The translations under genes were made by a program, and so were the position numbers. Of a stretch of DNA of 43,151 nucleotides, positions 25,643-37,600 are shown piece by piece (position 1 is the first letter of the stretch; the number at the start of each line of letters is the position of its first letter). This stretch comes from Mangrovicoccus ximenensis. Its GTDB lineage: Bacteria > Pseudomonadota > Alphaproteobacteria > Rhodobacterales > Rhodobacteraceae. The stretch is taken from contig NZ_QBKZ01000004.1 of NCBI RefSeq assembly GCF_003056725.1, positions 17,163 through 60,313 on the forward strand, given 5' to 3'. The notes under the pieces were generated by a model that saw only the letters and a program-made list of their open reading frames with translations, made no database searches and was not told the DNA's origin.

Positions 25643-28600
25643 TCGGCGAGAACATCGATTTCGCCCGGCTGATTTCCGAAAAGTTCATCTACAACGACGA
25701 CGGGGACGACGAAACTTTCCTGCCCTCCGAGAACCGGCTGCTTCGGCGGTTCGACGATCCGGATGCCGGGGCGGTGGTGCTGCCGACCTTCGGCTCCGTG
25801 CAGGAACTGGGCGAGCGGCTGCAGGATCTTGGCCTGGCGTCCGAGGACCCGACCTACCGCTATGACGACGAGGAGCTGGTCTACGCGGTCAGTGCCGAGC
25901 TCGAACTGGACCTGTCCGAACAGCTGCCCGCCGCGGATTTCGATCTGGATCTCGGACCGATCGGCGACGTCTCGGTCGAGGCCGGGATCGGCATCGGCTC
26001 CACTGTTTCGCTCAAGCTGAACCTTGGGTTCGACCTGTCGAGCTCCAGCGAGATCTCGCTGACCGAACCGGCATCCGAACCGCCGCTGTTCCTGCTGAGC
26101 AAGCTGAACGGCGGCGACGATGTGGGCATCACCGACGAGCTTGCCGTGACGGGCGCGTCACCTGTCGCCCGGATCGAGGGACGGCTGTCGGACGACGCGC
26201 ATTTTGCGGTGCAGGTAAATGGCGGCGCCGTCCATCTGGTGACCATAAACGCGGACAGGGACGGCCTGGATCCGAATGACGACGTCACGGACGACAATAC
26301 CGAGACGGCCGATCTGATCGGCGACATCAATGACGCGATTGCCGAGGCAAGCGCCACGCTCGCGACCCAGATAGAGGCGGCGGAGGCCAGCGGGCGCATC
26401 GTCCTCCGGGCCATCGACGCGGCCGGTGTCGACACGTTCAACCTGTACGTTACCCCGGCATCCATTTCCGGCCTCGGCGGGTTCGGCGATCCGGCCTATT
26501 CCGAAATGGGCCTGCGCGATTCCACCGCCGCCACGGTCATGTTCGCCGGCGAGGCCTTCGATCCGTCCGGCCTGTTGGGAACCACGTCCTTCGACATTTC
26601 CGCAGCCGGCCAGACCCTGAATGTCACGGGTCTCGACATTTCCGGCGCCAACAGCGTCAACGTTCTCGTCGACCGCATCAACGGAGAGATATCGGGTTCG
26701 GTTCTCGAAGGGCTGGTGGTTGCCTTCCGCTCGGGACAATCCATCGCCTTTGCCGGCATCGATGCATCGGTCGCCTCGATCACCGTGGATTCCGGCGACG
26801 GCAAGCTGGGCCTGCCCTCGAACGAGACGACCGCGGGCATTTCCCTGGTCGGCGACGACTTCCTCGAGGCCAACCCGGACGATATCGAGCTGCGCTTCGG
26901 GCGGCTGAGTTCGCCCGAGACCTTCACGGTCCGCGTCAACGGATCGGGTCTCTATACGCTCGTCACGGTCGGATCCGACGGCACCGAGGACAACACGTCG
27001 ATTGCCGATCTGGTCGATGACGTCAATTCGGCGCTCGCGGCCGCCAACCTCGATGACAGCCTTGTCGCCGAGCAGGTCGGCCTCGGGCAGATCGCGCTGC
27101 GGGCCATCGCGCCCGATATCACCCGGATCGAAATCGGGCTGGACGGATCGGCAACACTCGGACTGACCGCCGGGAGCTCTGCCGAACCGGTGCTGCATTC
27201 CACGGCCGCCAGTTTCGCGCCCGGGTTCTACGGACCGGCCGAGGACACCACGTTCGATCTGGTCTTCGACATCGGAGGCGGGAACGAAACCGTGACCGTT
27301 TCGCTGTCCGAATACGAGGCGCGCGACAACAGCTTCGTCTTCCAGCTGGTGAATGACGTGGACCGGGCGATCAACGAAGCACTGGAAGATGACGGATTCA
27401 GCCGCGACCTGTTCGGGGCCACTTTCGACGGCGGCCGGCTGGTGATCCGCGCCGCGGATCCGTCCGTGCAGTCGTTCGAGGTGCACACGACCGGCAATAC
27501 CGCGGCGATCGACGACCTGAAGCTCTATGTCGCCACGCATGTCGATCAACTGGACGACGATTCCATTCCCGGCGGCAACCACACGGTCACGGCGAATGGC
27601 AACGACCTGCTGGTCCACAAGAGCGACGGCACGATCCTGGGCATAGACCTGAGCGGCGATGTCGACCTGGCCGATGTCGTCAGCTCCATCCAGGGCGGCG
27701 GCTCCGGCCTGACCGTGGGCTACAACACCACCCGCACCGGGCTTTCGGTCGAAGACGGCAGCTTCGACGGCGGCTACCTGTTCCAGATCGACAGCGTGAA
27801 CGGGTCGAAGGCGGTCTACGGGCTTGGCCTGCATGCCGCTGACGTGCAGCGCATCGCGCAGGTGGACCAGACCGGGTCCGGGGCGGACTTCAACCTGCTC
27901 GACGGCATCATCATGGGCGACGAGATCGGCAAGCTCGATTTCGAGGACCGCCTGTTCCTCGAACACGACGGCGCCGACCCGGTTTTCGCGGTCAACCTGA
28001 CCGTGTCGCCTGATTTCAACGATGCGGACGGATCGACGATCGCGGCCAATTTCGGCTTTGTCGGCATCGAACTGGCCGGCAGCGGCACGCTCTCGCTGCA
28101 GCTTGGCCTGGACCTGGCCAACGGGCGGGCCAGTCTCGCCGAATTCTTCAACGCGCTGAGCACCGATGTGAACGGCGATGGCGAGATCGACGTGTTCGAC
28201 CTTGCCGAGGTGCTGCAGTTCCCGGAGCTGGCGATCGTCGACGGTGACGATGCCGATTCCGACCCCGACGATGCCCTGACCTTCTCGGTGGCACTGGCCG
28301 GCGGCGGGACCCTGCCCGGCGGGCTCAGCCTGGGCGGCTCGGCCGAGATCGTGCTGACCCTGGTCGATCCGGGAAATCCGTTCAATTTCTCGGGCACGTT
28401 CGATGCTGCCGGGGCGGTGGCCTCCGACACCATCAACATCGCCGGGCATGGCTTCCTCGAAGGCAGCCACGTGACCTACGATGCCGGGGGCGGGGCCGCG
28501 ATCGCCGGGCTGACCGACGGCAACCGCTACTACGTCCACAAGGTCGACAACGACCACATCCAGCTGGCGGCATCGGAATCCGCGCTTGAAGGGGAACTCT

Positions 28601-31600
28601 ACCTCGATCTCGCGCCGGGAGCCGGAACGGCGCACATGTTCTACGGTCCGGTGGCGCCGGTCATCGATGTCTCCTACTCCAATCTCGACGCGCTGGCGCA
28701 GTTCCGGGACATCACCTTCGACAACGTCCTGGGGGCGCTGGTGGCGCTCAAGGACTTCCTTCTGGAATATGCCGGCAACGAAATCCTGCAGCGCGAGATT
28801 CCGATCATCGGCGTCACCTTCGATGACCTGATCGGCGTGGCGACCACCTTCGCCGATGCGGTTGACGACATCGTCAACAACCCGCCGCCGAACCTGCAGG
28901 CCCTGACCCAGAAGATCCGCGAGAGCTTCGGACTCCCGGAAGGGCCGTCGATCATCGACCTGAACCTGGTGGACGACAATGACGGCGGCGGCGGCGGCGA
29001 CGGCGATGCCAGCGACATGCTGCAGATCGCCCTGAACCTCAGCCGCGCGCTGAGCGAGCCTCTCGATGTCGACCTGTCGCTCGATGACATCACCGACAAC
29101 CCGCTGCCCGGCCTGTCGCTGGTGGCCAATGCCGATCTCAACGTGGCCGGCACGGTGGACGCGATCCTGACCGTGGGCATCGACCTCGACGACGACGGCG
29201 CCGGAGATATCCTGGGCGAGGCCTTCGTTTTCACCCATGAGGACGACACGCACCTGAAGCTGTCGCTCGACGCCTCGGCGGTGAACCTGTTCTTCAACGC
29301 CTCGCTGGGGCCGCTCGGGGTTGCGATCATCGACGGTGACGCGGCGATCGAGCTGGGCCTGGATCTGTCCAGCGACGACGCCGTGGATACGCGCGTCAGC
29401 CTGTCCGACATCGGTCTGGCACTCGCCGCCTTCGACCTGGAACTCGGACCGGCAAACTTCGACCTGACCTTCCCGGTCTTCTTCCCGACGCAGTCTGACT
29501 ATCTCGGCGACATCCGCATGCATGCCTCGCTGGATCCAAGCGATTTCTCGTTCGACACGGCGGCGCCCGACTACGAGTTCACGATGCCGGAGATCGATCC
29601 GAGCGTCTTCCTGAACTTCGACCTGCTGTCGTCGGCGAACCTTCTGATCGAGGCCATCGACCTGCTTCTGGACACGCTGCAGGGCGTGATGTCCGGCGAG
29701 GTCCTGGGCGTCAAGCTGCCGATCATCGGCGACAGCCTGCAAGGCAGCGTGGATTTCGTCGAGGACATGCGGGTGAACCTGATCGACCCGTTCTTCGACC
29801 TGATCGAGAATTCCTCGCTGACCGAGGAGGCGCTGGCGGAACTGATCCAAGGACTGTTCATCAGCCTGCTCGGGCCGGGGCTGGACAATATCGACCTGCC
29901 GTCCATGCCCGATTTCATCGAGGACGCGCTGAATGCCCTGAACTTCCCCGTGATACAGACCGGGCTGGGCCTGTTCGGCGCGGGTGTATCGAATTTCGAC
30001 GCGCTGAAGGCTCTGCTGCCGCTGACCTTCTTCGACGAGAACGGGCTTGAGATCCCGACGCTGACGGATTTCGGCGACGTGGATTCCCTGCAATGGGATT
30101 TCTCTTTCGAAGACACCTTCAAGCCCGACATCAACCTGGATTTCGATCTCAGTCTGATCCCGGCGCTGGGACTGAGCTTCGACGGCGACTTGGTGGCCGA
30201 GTTCCACTACGAATTCAGCTTCGGCGTCGGCATCAGCTACGACGACGGCGCCTATGTCGACCTTTCCGCCGTTGACGACCTGCTGTTCAGCGCCAAGGCC
30301 GGGTTCTCGCCCGGGGCCAACCTGCACGGCGCCCTGGGCTTCCTGGCGTTCGACGCCACCGGAGGCGCCGACGGAAACGGCGACGGCATCGATGACGGCA
30401 ACATCGTCACCGCCGAGTTCGTCATCAACCTCGACGACGGCGAGAACGGGCGGCTGAGCTTCTACGAGCTGGGCGATCTGGACGTGGATGTCAGCTTCAA
30501 TCCGTCGGCCGACCTCAACATCATGCTGAACCTCGGGTTCAACACCGACCTGCTGCCGCCGGTGGTTGCGGGCATCATGCCCGCGCTGGAAGGAAACCTC
30601 GTGTTCCATTGGGACCCGGAGGCAATGAACCTGCTGGAAGACGGGTTCGATTTCGGGCTGGAGCACGGGCGGGACCACCTTCGGATCGACGATGTGGCGC
30701 TTGATCTCGGATCGTTCATCGGCGAGTTCCTGGGCCCGATCGTCGGGCAGATCCAAGAATACACCGAGCCGCTGCAGCCGATCATCGACATCCTGACCGC
30801 GCCGATCCCGGGCGTGTCGGACCTGGCCGGGCGGCCCATCGCGCTGGTGGATATCGCGGCCGAGTTCGGCGAGTTCGACCCGAGCCTGATCTACGCCATC
30901 GCCGACATCATCAGCTTCGTGAACTCGATCCCGGCCGACCCGGAGGCCGGCGAGATCAAGCTTCCGCTGGGCAGCTTCACGATCTTCGGCTCGGGCCTGC
31001 TGTCGAGCGAGCAGCTGACGGACCCGACCTTCGACTTCAGCCAAGCGACCTCCGAGGGCGGCGACCTGTTCGAGACGTTCTCCGGCATGCTGTCGAACCC
31101 GGACATCTTCCCGAGCGGTGCGACGGAAGTCTTCAACGCCGCCGGCGATCTTGTCGCCAATATCGGCGATGGGCTCGGGGGAACTGCCGATGCCGCCGAG
31201 GGCGTGCTCAACGGTGACTACGACACGGGCGAGTACGGGTTCGACTTCCCGTTCCTGAAGGACCCGACGCAGATCTTCGGCGCGCTGATGGGCCGGCCCA
31301 TGGTCCTGATCACCTATGACCTCGCGCCATTCAAGGTGGAGTTCACCTGGGAGCAGAGCTTCATGATCTACGGGCCCCTCTGGGGCAAGATCGGGGTGGG
31401 CATCGGCTTCATGGCGGATTTCGCCTTCGGCTACGACACGCTGGGCGTGCAGCGCTTCGCCGAGGGCAGCTTCGAAAACCCGCTGGATCTGGTGGCGGGA
31501 TTCTACATCTCCGACACCGCGAATCCGGATGGTTCGGGCCCGGATGTTCCGGAACTGCAGCTGGTCGGCGAATTCTCCCTGGGCGCCGAGCTGAACGCAG

Positions 31601-34600
31601 GCGTGGCCAGCGCGGGCATCGAGGCCGCCATCATCTTCACCGCGAATTTCGACCTCAACGATCCGGATGGCGACGGACGGGTGCGGATCAACGAGATCCT
31701 CGGCAACTTTCTCTACGAGCTGAACTACGGCGACCCGCTGCTGGCGCCGGTGGCGATCTTCGACATATCGGCCGAGCTGGCCTTCCAGATCCGCGCCTAC
31801 CTGAAGATCCTGCTGGCCAAGTTCACCTTCGACATCACCCCGAAAATCACGCTGTTCGAATTCTCCATCGAATTCGACCGCGAGCCCATCCTTGCCACGG
31901 AGCGTGGCGATGGCGGGATCCTGCTGCACATGGGGCCGAATGCGGCTGCACGCCTGCACGGCAACACCAATGACATTGCCGAGTTCTTCGAGATCAAGGA
32001 CGACGGCAACGGCGTGCTGATCTGGTCCGATGCGCTCAACGTCACCGAAAGCGCGGCGCAGCATTACGACGGCGGTTTCATCATCGGCTATGGCGGCGAA
32101 TACGATGACAAGCTGATCGTCCAGAACGATATCGGCATGCCCGTCTTCTTCGAGGGCGGCAGCGGTGCCGACACGGTGGAGAGCGCCTCGGCCGCCGGCG
32201 GCATCCTGCGCGGCAATGACGGTGCGGATTCGATCCAGGGCGGACCGGGCCGCGAGCTGCTCGAAGGCGGCGAGGGCAATGATTTCATCGATGGCGGCGG
32301 CGCGCGCGACCTGATCTTCGGCGATCTGGCAAGCATCACCCTGATGCCGGGGACCGGGGCGGCCTCGACCATGTTCGGCTACAAGGCGGCGTTCGGCAAG
32401 CTCGAAGCCGACGAGGCGATGACCTATCGCAGGATCAGTGCGTCCTTCTCGGACAAGGACGGCGACGACACGATCCAGGGCGGCGCCGATGGCGACGTGA
32501 TCTTCGGCGGCGGCGGACGTGACCATATCGGCGGCGACGGCGCCTTCGGATCGCTCGATGACGGCACCGGCGCGGACCTGATTTTCGGCGATCTCGCACG
32601 GCTTCTGTTTGCCGAGGAGAACGGTTTCGAACTGATCGAGATACGCTCGACCGACAATCTCAACGACTCGCCGGACACGATCCATGCGCATGGCGGCGAC
32701 GATACCGTCTATGGCGGCGGCGGCGACGATTCCATCGACGGCGGCGAGGATGACGACCTGATCTACGGCCAGGGCGGCTTCGACCAGATCTGGGGCGGTG
32801 CCGATGCGGACACGATCCATGGCGGCGACCAGGACGATACCATCTACGGCTTCCGCGAAGACACCGCACCGGGCTATGGCGCCGATGTCGGCAGCGACGG
32901 CGCGGATGTCATCTATGGCGAGGACAACAACGACTTCATCCGCGGCAACCCGGGCAACGACACGATCGAGGGCGGGCGCGGGGCCGATATCATCTTCGGC
33001 GACGAGGATGACGACCGGATCTACGGCCAGGCCGGACCGGACTTCATCTTCGGCGGTGCCGACAACGACACGGCCGAAGGCGGCGCCGGCAATGACATGA
33101 TCTTCGGCGATGACGGGCTGATCGCCTATTTCGGCTTCAGCTCCCTGCCGACGGCGGCAAGCTTCGTCAGCCGCACCGGGCACGAGATCGACGGCAATGG
33201 CCACCGGCTGATCGGCGATGTCGCGCTGCCGGTCACCGAACCCTTTGCCGCAGAAGACGGAAATCCGCGCACGCTCGACCTTGCCCTGACCGTGTTCCGG
33301 AATACCGACGGCAACGACTATGTCGTGGGCGGCGAGGGCGACGACCTGGGTTTCGGCGGCGCGGGCAACGACACGATGTTCGGCGATTTCGACCCGGCCG
33401 ACCCGCCCTCCGGTCCGATCCCGGCCGACGAGGACATCCTCATCGGCGATGCGGGCCGGGTGCAGTTCGCCTATCGCCTGCGCCAGTTCATCGCCTCGGA
33501 TGCCGCGGGGGACGACAATTACAGCTATGACGATGCCATCAGCGGCAACAGGGGCTCCGACATCCTGATCGGCGGACGCGGCGCGGACGAGATGTTCGGC
33601 CGCGGCGACTATGACGGCGGGCCGCTCGGCGAAGACAGCGCGGTGTCCGACGAAGACGTGATGATCGGCGACAACGGGCAGATCGAGTTCCTGCTGGAAA
33701 ACCCGGTGGACGAACTGGCCGACCCGACCGTCTCGCGGATCCAGCGGATCGCGACCACCGATGCGTCGAACGCCACCGGCGGCTCGGACACGATGAGCGG
33801 CGACGAAAGCAACGACATCATCTTCGGCGGTGCCGTTGGCGACGAGATCACCGGCAACGATGCCAGCGACGTGATCGTCGGCGACAATGGCGAGGTGGAT
33901 TACGGCGACGCGGTCGGCAGCGACCCGGCGCGCCCGGGGCTGGACTACGTGCGCTCGCTTGACGGCGACGTGGGCGGCATGGACACCGTGTCCGGCGGCG
34001 GCGACAGGGACATCGTCATCGGCGGGTCCTTTGCCGATCTGATCCGCGGGGACAACAACCTGCTCGGCCAGTCGGACCTGAACCCGGACGAAGACGTGCT
34101 GATCGGCGACCAGGCCGAGGTCCTGTTCAACGACGCGCTGTTCGATCCGGACGATCTGGTCGAGGACCCGGAGAACGAAGGCGGCTTCCTCATCCCCGAA
34201 GGGATCACGCCGCTGCCGCTGATCGTGCGGATCGAGACGACCGACGACGACGCGGTCCTCTTCCCGAACCCGAATGCGGGCCAGGACACCATCGAGGGCA
34301 ACGAGGCCATCGACGTGGTCCTGGGCGGCGGCGAGGGCGACATCCTGCGCGGCAACGCGGATGACGACATCATCCTCGGCGACGAGGGCATCCTAGTCTA
34401 CAGCGACTTCGACGGCAGCCATGGCCTGCTTGGCTCGCCGAGCATGGCCGAAATGCAGTTCGGCTATGCTGCGCCGGCGCTCGACGACGATCCGTTCAGC
34501 CTTGATTTCGCCATCACCAAGGCCTTCGGCATCGGCGGCAACGACACGATTTACGGCAACGAGAACGACGATATCGCCATCGGCGGCACCGGCGCCGACG

Positions 34601-37600
34601 TGATGCTGGGCGACAACGAGGAAGGCGGCGTTCCCGGCACCTATGACGTGCTTTCGGCCGAGGCCGGCCAGGACATCCTGATCGGCGACCAGGGCCGGGT
34701 GGCGCTGTACGACGCGGCCGAAAGCTTCGCGGGCAACATCACCCGGATCGAGACCATCGACGATGCCGAGACCTCCGGCGACGGCGACGAAATCCACGGC
34801 AACGACCTGGCCGACATCATCGTCGGCGGCGTCAACGGGGCAGGGGCGGCCAACCCGGACCTGCTCTTCGGCGAGGCCAAGCTGCCGGGGCATGTCGGCA
34901 CGGCGGGTGAGGACATCATCCTCGGCGACGAAGGCATCCTGCGGTTCGACGTGGCCCTTGCCGAGAGCATCCCCGGAGCGGGCGATGCCAGCAACGCGAC
35001 ACTCGACCGGATCCAGACCTTCAAGACCGGGACCGTCACGGGCGGCGGATATCTCGGCGGCGAGGACTTGATCTTCGGCAATGGCGGCGACGACGTGGCG
35101 ATGGGCGGCACGGCGGGCGACCGGATCTGGGGCGATCTCTATTACGGCGATGGCACGCTCACCATGCTTGTCGACAGCGACAACCCCGGCTCCCTGCCGG
35201 GTGTCGATTCCCTGATGGGCGACGGCGGCGACATGCGCTTCGACGGGTTCGAGGTGTTCAACGGCGTGCTCAACGGCGACACCGTGACCCTTCTGACCTC
35301 GGCCGAGACCGGGCAGGGCGGTCTCGATGTCATCGAGGGCAACGAGGCCGGCGACATCATCATCGGCGGCTTCAACGACGACACGCTCTTCGGCGAATCC
35401 GACCATCACCTGCCGGTCATGGCGACCGGGGCAGGGGCCGCTGCGGCGGGCGAGGACATCATCCTGGGCGACAATGGCGAGCTGAGCTGGATCCTCGGTT
35501 CCGACACGATCGGCAACCGCCCCGATGTCAGCGAGGTCGAGCTGGATGACGACGGGGTGGACGATCACGATCTCGACCGGATCACGACGATCGATCCGAA
35601 CCTCGGCGGCTATGACCGGATCGAGGGCAACGGCGCGGCCGACATCATCCTGGGCGGCACATTTGCCGACTTGATCTACGGCGACTCTCCCGACCAGGAA
35701 TACGGGGCCGTCTCCTCCGTCGACGAGACCGACGCGGAAACCGACGGGGCCGACGGCAACGACCTGATCTTCGGCGACCACGCCAAGATCTTCCCGAATA
35801 TCGACACGGCGGCGCAGCCAGTCTTCGTCAACAACTTCTTCTTCTCGATTTTCACCCTCGAAATGCATGACGGGCTTGGCGACGTCATGTTCGGCAACGG
35901 CGCGGACGACATCATGATCGGCGGCCAGGGCGATGACCTGATGTGGGGCAATGACGGCGACGACGACATGATCGGCGGCCACAACGTGGCGCTCGGCGAT
36001 GACGATCTCGATCCGATGGATGCCGCCACCCGGATCGGGATCGAGGCCCAGTTCGGCATCGCCGCCTTCCCGGGCGCGGTCCTCAGCCACCTGAACCCGG
36101 CGGTGAACAAGGAATTCAACGACCTGATGGATGGCGGCGTCGATGACGACGTGATGGCCGGCGACAATGCCGTCATCATCCGCCAGGTGGATGACCTGAG
36201 CCAGCGCTTCCGGATGCTGGGCGATGCCGGCGCGCCGCTGCACATCCTCGACAGCTACCTGCTGGAAGGGCTGGCCTATGCCGATTACGGCTTCCATGCC
36301 AATATCGGCGCAGAGTCGCAGCATCTCGACATGGATCTCGTGCGCACGGTCTATCTGCTTGACCATGACGAAGCGACGATGACCGATGCGCTGGAGCGCG
36401 ACGTGTTCGATACGGATGCGGATGGCCGGCGCTTCGGCAACGACGTCATGGTCGGCGGGCTCGACGATGACGAGATGTGGGGCCAGCTGGGCGATGACGT
36501 CATCCAGGGCGACGGCGCGCTGGACATTGTCTTCCCGGCCGCTGCCCTGCCGCCCTATGACCCGGCCCAGGACGCGGATCCCAGCTTCGGGGTGAAGACC
36601 GCCGTCATCGACACGCTGAACGTCTCGCTCGAATTCAACGTGTTCGAGCATCTCGGCGACGGCAACGACTACATCGAGGGCAATGGCGGCTCCGACCGGA
36701 TCTATGGCGGCCTTGGCCAGGACGACATCACGGGCGGCAGCTCGACCCTGTTCTTCCACGGCGCAACGCTCGAGACGGACCGCCCCGACGGCGCGGACCT
36801 GATCTATGGCGGGGCGGGCAATCCGAACGTGCTGCTGCGCAACGGCGAGTTCGGCGGAGGCATGGACGGCGATATCGAGACTGGGGCGGAAGTGTCCTTC
36901 GACGGGCTCGACACCGTCGTGACCGAAAGCATCCGCCATGCGCGCGATGCGGACGCGATCTTCGGCGACAATGCCGAGATCTACCAGATCGTCACGGCAC
37001 CCGATACGCCGGCGGTCTACGACTACGAGGCCGTTGTTGCGACCGGCTGGGGCACGACCGCCGAGGATACCGGCTATGCGCCGCTGGGCGAGACGATCCG
37101 CGTGCGCAGCTTCAACCTGCTGGATTACGGCTATGAATACGTCACCGAAGGTGCGGCCCAGTTCGAGCGCAACGACTTCCTGCGGTTCCTGCCTTCGGCC
37201 CGCGGGGCCGGAGATCTGATCTACGGCGAGACCGGCGACGACATCCTCTGGGGGATGACCGGCAACGACGTGATCTTCGGCAATTCCGAGGATGACGACC
37301 TGGTCGGCGGCATCGGCGTGGATTACCTGCTGGGCGGCACCGGCCGCGACGGCATTCTCGGCGATGACGGGCTGATCCTGACCAGCCGCAACATTGCGGG
37401 GCTGGGCGAGGCACTGCACGGCGTCGATCCGCTCAACCCGGACCAGGGCCCCCTGAAGCCGAACGAGGAGGTCGACACCCGGGCCATCAACGCGATCATC
37501 GAGACGCCCGGAACGATCCAGCGCGCGGTGATCAATGTCGAAGGCGAACTGAACAAGTCGGCCCAGGTCTTTGCCTTCCGCACCGACGACGTGGAACTGT

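Noticed and set aside
26158..33204. Very long - strand open frame opposite the giant gene
   Set aside because: It is the antisense of the Gly/Asp-rich RTX-type coding sequence in a GC-rich genome; its translation lacks domains and is dominated by Arg/Val/Asp patterns typical of shadows.
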